Shown here: one piece after another, positions 17,715-18,568 of the stretch
How the letters are laid out: each line of letters begins with the position of its first letter
Numbering within the stretch: position 1 is the first letter of the stretch
Source: Gammaproteobacteria bacterium
GTDB taxonomy: Bacteria > Pseudomonadota > Gammaproteobacteria > UBA6429 > Thiohalophilaceae
Assembly (NCBI GenBank): GCA_013152045.1
Contig: JAADGZ010000014.1
Coordinates: forward strand, 1 to 18,568
Length of the DNA stretch: 18,568 nucleotides
Reading direction: 5' to 3'
Notes under the pieces: generated by a model
Databases searched by the model: none
What the model saw: the letters and a program-made list of their open reading frames with translations, nothing else
Told to the model about the DNA's origin: nothing
Translations under genes and position numbers: made by a program

Positions 17715-17723
17715 AATATAGCA
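17715..17723 (-). promoter_or_regulatory. Possible extended -10 promoter for the histidine kinase
   Basis: On the minus strand TGCTATATT (17723-17715) fits an extended -10 element about 35 bases before the TTG start. A matching -35 box at good spacing is not seen. It lies in the 106-base gap after the DUF4149 gene. Confidence 0.3.
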
Positions 17724-17786
17724 GAATTTAACCACTTTACTCCAAAGCAATGATGACTGCAGTCTGAAACAACGGAGAAAACCTAA

Positions 17787-18215
17787 TTATTTATGCAAAC
17801 CACGAATAATTAGCAACAATCCAGCCAGACTGTTGACGAGAAATAGGCTAGACGATATGCCGTGCAACCAACGAAACTGCTGCAGACTATCACCGCTTAA
17901 ACCCAGCTGTTTCAGTGCGGCCATCTGTGGCTGCAGAATAAATTCAGCCACACAGATGAACAGTAACATAGCCAGTAAAAGCCAGCTTCGCCAGCCAGAT
18001 AAAGCTGCCCGGCCCTGCTGGTAAAATAAACCCAGAAGTAATAAAAGGCCACAAAGCAAACCCATAAAATTCAGAATGCTAAACATCTTCCCAGCCAGCA
18101 TGCCGGCCAGAATGCGATCATCCAAGCTATGAAACAGCACCGGCACAGCAAGATAGCCAATGGCCCACATACTGCCAATCCAGAGAGTTAAGAGAACGCG
18201 TTCGATGATGTTCAT
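17787..18215 (-). CDS. DUF4149 family four-helix membrane protein
   Basis: The 142-residue protein is predicted to sit in the inner membrane, with hydrophobic segments at about 7-28, 44-65, 75-94 and 119-137. The N-terminal pattern WIGSMWAIGYLAVPVLF followed by LDDRILAGMLAGKMF is typical of the DUF4149 family. That family commonly lies between greA and yhbY/rlmE in gammaproteobacteria, as here. Its function is unknown, and I see no catalytic motif. It starts 26 bases after greA with no clear ribosome site, so it is probably co-transcribed with greA. Confidence 0.85.
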   Translation of the reverse strand: MNIIERVLLTLWIGSMWAIGYLAVPVLFHSLDDRILAGMLAGKMFSILNFMGLLCGLLLLLGLFYQQGRAALSGWRSWLLLAMLLFICVAEFILQPQMAALKQLGLSGDSLQQFRWLHGISSSLFLVNSLAGLLLIIRGLHK

Positions 18216-18219
18216 TTTT

Positions 18220-18237
18220 TAACACTAAGGCGCGAAG
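18220..18237. repeat. Fragment of GCAAAG/GCAGAG-type repeat before the DUF4149 gene
   Basis: TAACACTAAGGCGCGAAG lies in the 26-base gap between greA and the DUF4149 gene. It resembles one arm of the repeats at 5149-5257 and 11850-12003, but no partner arm is present. It is short, so the link is tentative. Confidence 0.35.
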
Positions 18238-18241
18238 TTTT

Positions 18242-18568
18242 TTATTCTTCGTAACGCACCGAGATAATTTCATATTCGCGCACACCGCCGGGGGCCTGGA
18301 CTTCGGCGATGTCATCGACCGACTTGCCGATCAGAGCCCGAGCAATAGGCGAGGTAATCGAGATCAGGTTCTGTTTGATATCGGCTTCCATTTCGCCAAC
18401 GATCTGATAAGTAACTTCCGTATCATTTTCAACGTCCAGTAATTCAAGCGTTGCCCCAAACACCACTTTATCACCGGCATTGGCGCCGACCACGGCTACC
18501 TCAATTATCTGTGAATTAGACAGCGCCGCCTCGATCGCCAGGATCCGGCCTTCAATAAAACTCTGCTG
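18242..18568 (-). CDS. greA: Transcription elongation factor GreA, C-terminal part (cut by window edge)
   Basis: GreA enters the RNA polymerase secondary channel and stimulates cleavage of backtracked RNA. The 108 visible residues begin QQSFIEGRILAIEAALSNSQ and cover the end of the coiled-coil and the whole C-terminal FKBP-like domain. They include ADIKQNLISITSPIARALIG and the closing PGGVREYEIISVRYEE. The roughly 50 N-terminal residues with the acidic tip lie beyond the window. A start near 18493 is only an internal GTG. The gene heads the run into DUF4149, as in related genomes. Confidence 0.96.
   Translation of the reverse strand, partial: QQSFIEGRILAIEAALSNSQIIEVAVVGANAGDKVVFGATLELLDVENDTEVTYQIVGEMEADIKQNLISITSPIARALIGKSVDDIAEVQAPGGVREYEIISVRYEE

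Overview
The window is a stretch of a gammaproteobacterial chromosome of moderate G+C content. It joins two blocks of conserved housekeeping genes, nearly all on the minus strand. The order greA - DUF4149 - (histidine kinase) - yhbY/rlmE - ftsH - folP - glmM - tpiA - secG - tRNA-Leu(GAG) matches the arrangement known from Escherichia coli and Pseudomonas (in E. coli the last tRNA is leuU). It is followed directly by nuoA-B-C-D-E-F-G-H-I for respiratory complex I. nuoC and nuoD are separate genes here, not fused as in E. coli. I cannot name the genus. The repeat-rich gaps are reminiscent of environmental gammaproteobacteria such as sulfur or methane oxidisers, but that is only an impression.

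Layout read in the direction of transcription (right to left): the C-terminal two thirds of greA; a four-helix membrane protein (DUF4149); a soluble PAS-PAS histidine kinase with no response regulator beside it; yhbY, the only gene on the plus strand, divergent from rlmE and overlapping the kinase tail to tail; rlmE and ftsH; a terminator; folP; glmM; tpiA; secG; tRNA-Leu; a 386-base AT-rich gap that probably holds the nuo promoter; then nuoA to nuoH complete and the first 101 codons of nuoI.

The genes fall into functional groups. rlmE and yhbY act in 50S ribosome maturation, ftsH in membrane protein quality control, secG in protein export, folP in folate synthesis, glmM in UDP-GlcNAc supply for the envelope, tpiA in glycolysis, and nuo in NADH-driven proton pumping. 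All reading frames look intact and carry the key catalytic or cluster-binding residues. Several starts differ from the longest possible frame. nuoB probably starts at GTG 8173, nuoF at 5122, nuoD at 7044, nuoE at 5791, glmM at 11797, folP at 12848, rlmE at 15673 and yhbY at 15898. The kinase starts at a TTG.

I found no new enzyme system, phage, insertion sequence with transposase, or CRISPR array. The unusual content lies in the gaps between genes. Several families of short inverted repeats have settled in otherwise tightly conserved operons. One is a GCAAAGGCGCAGAG-type family in nuoE-nuoF and in folP-glmM, with a trace before the DUF4149 gene. At folP-glmM it encloses a second element with perfect 17-base inverted ends. 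The rlmE-yhbY divergent gap is bounded by a near-identical 32-base inverted pair, so both genes have the same untranslated leader and neither has a Shine-Dalgarno sequence. There are also several perfect hairpins around ftsH.
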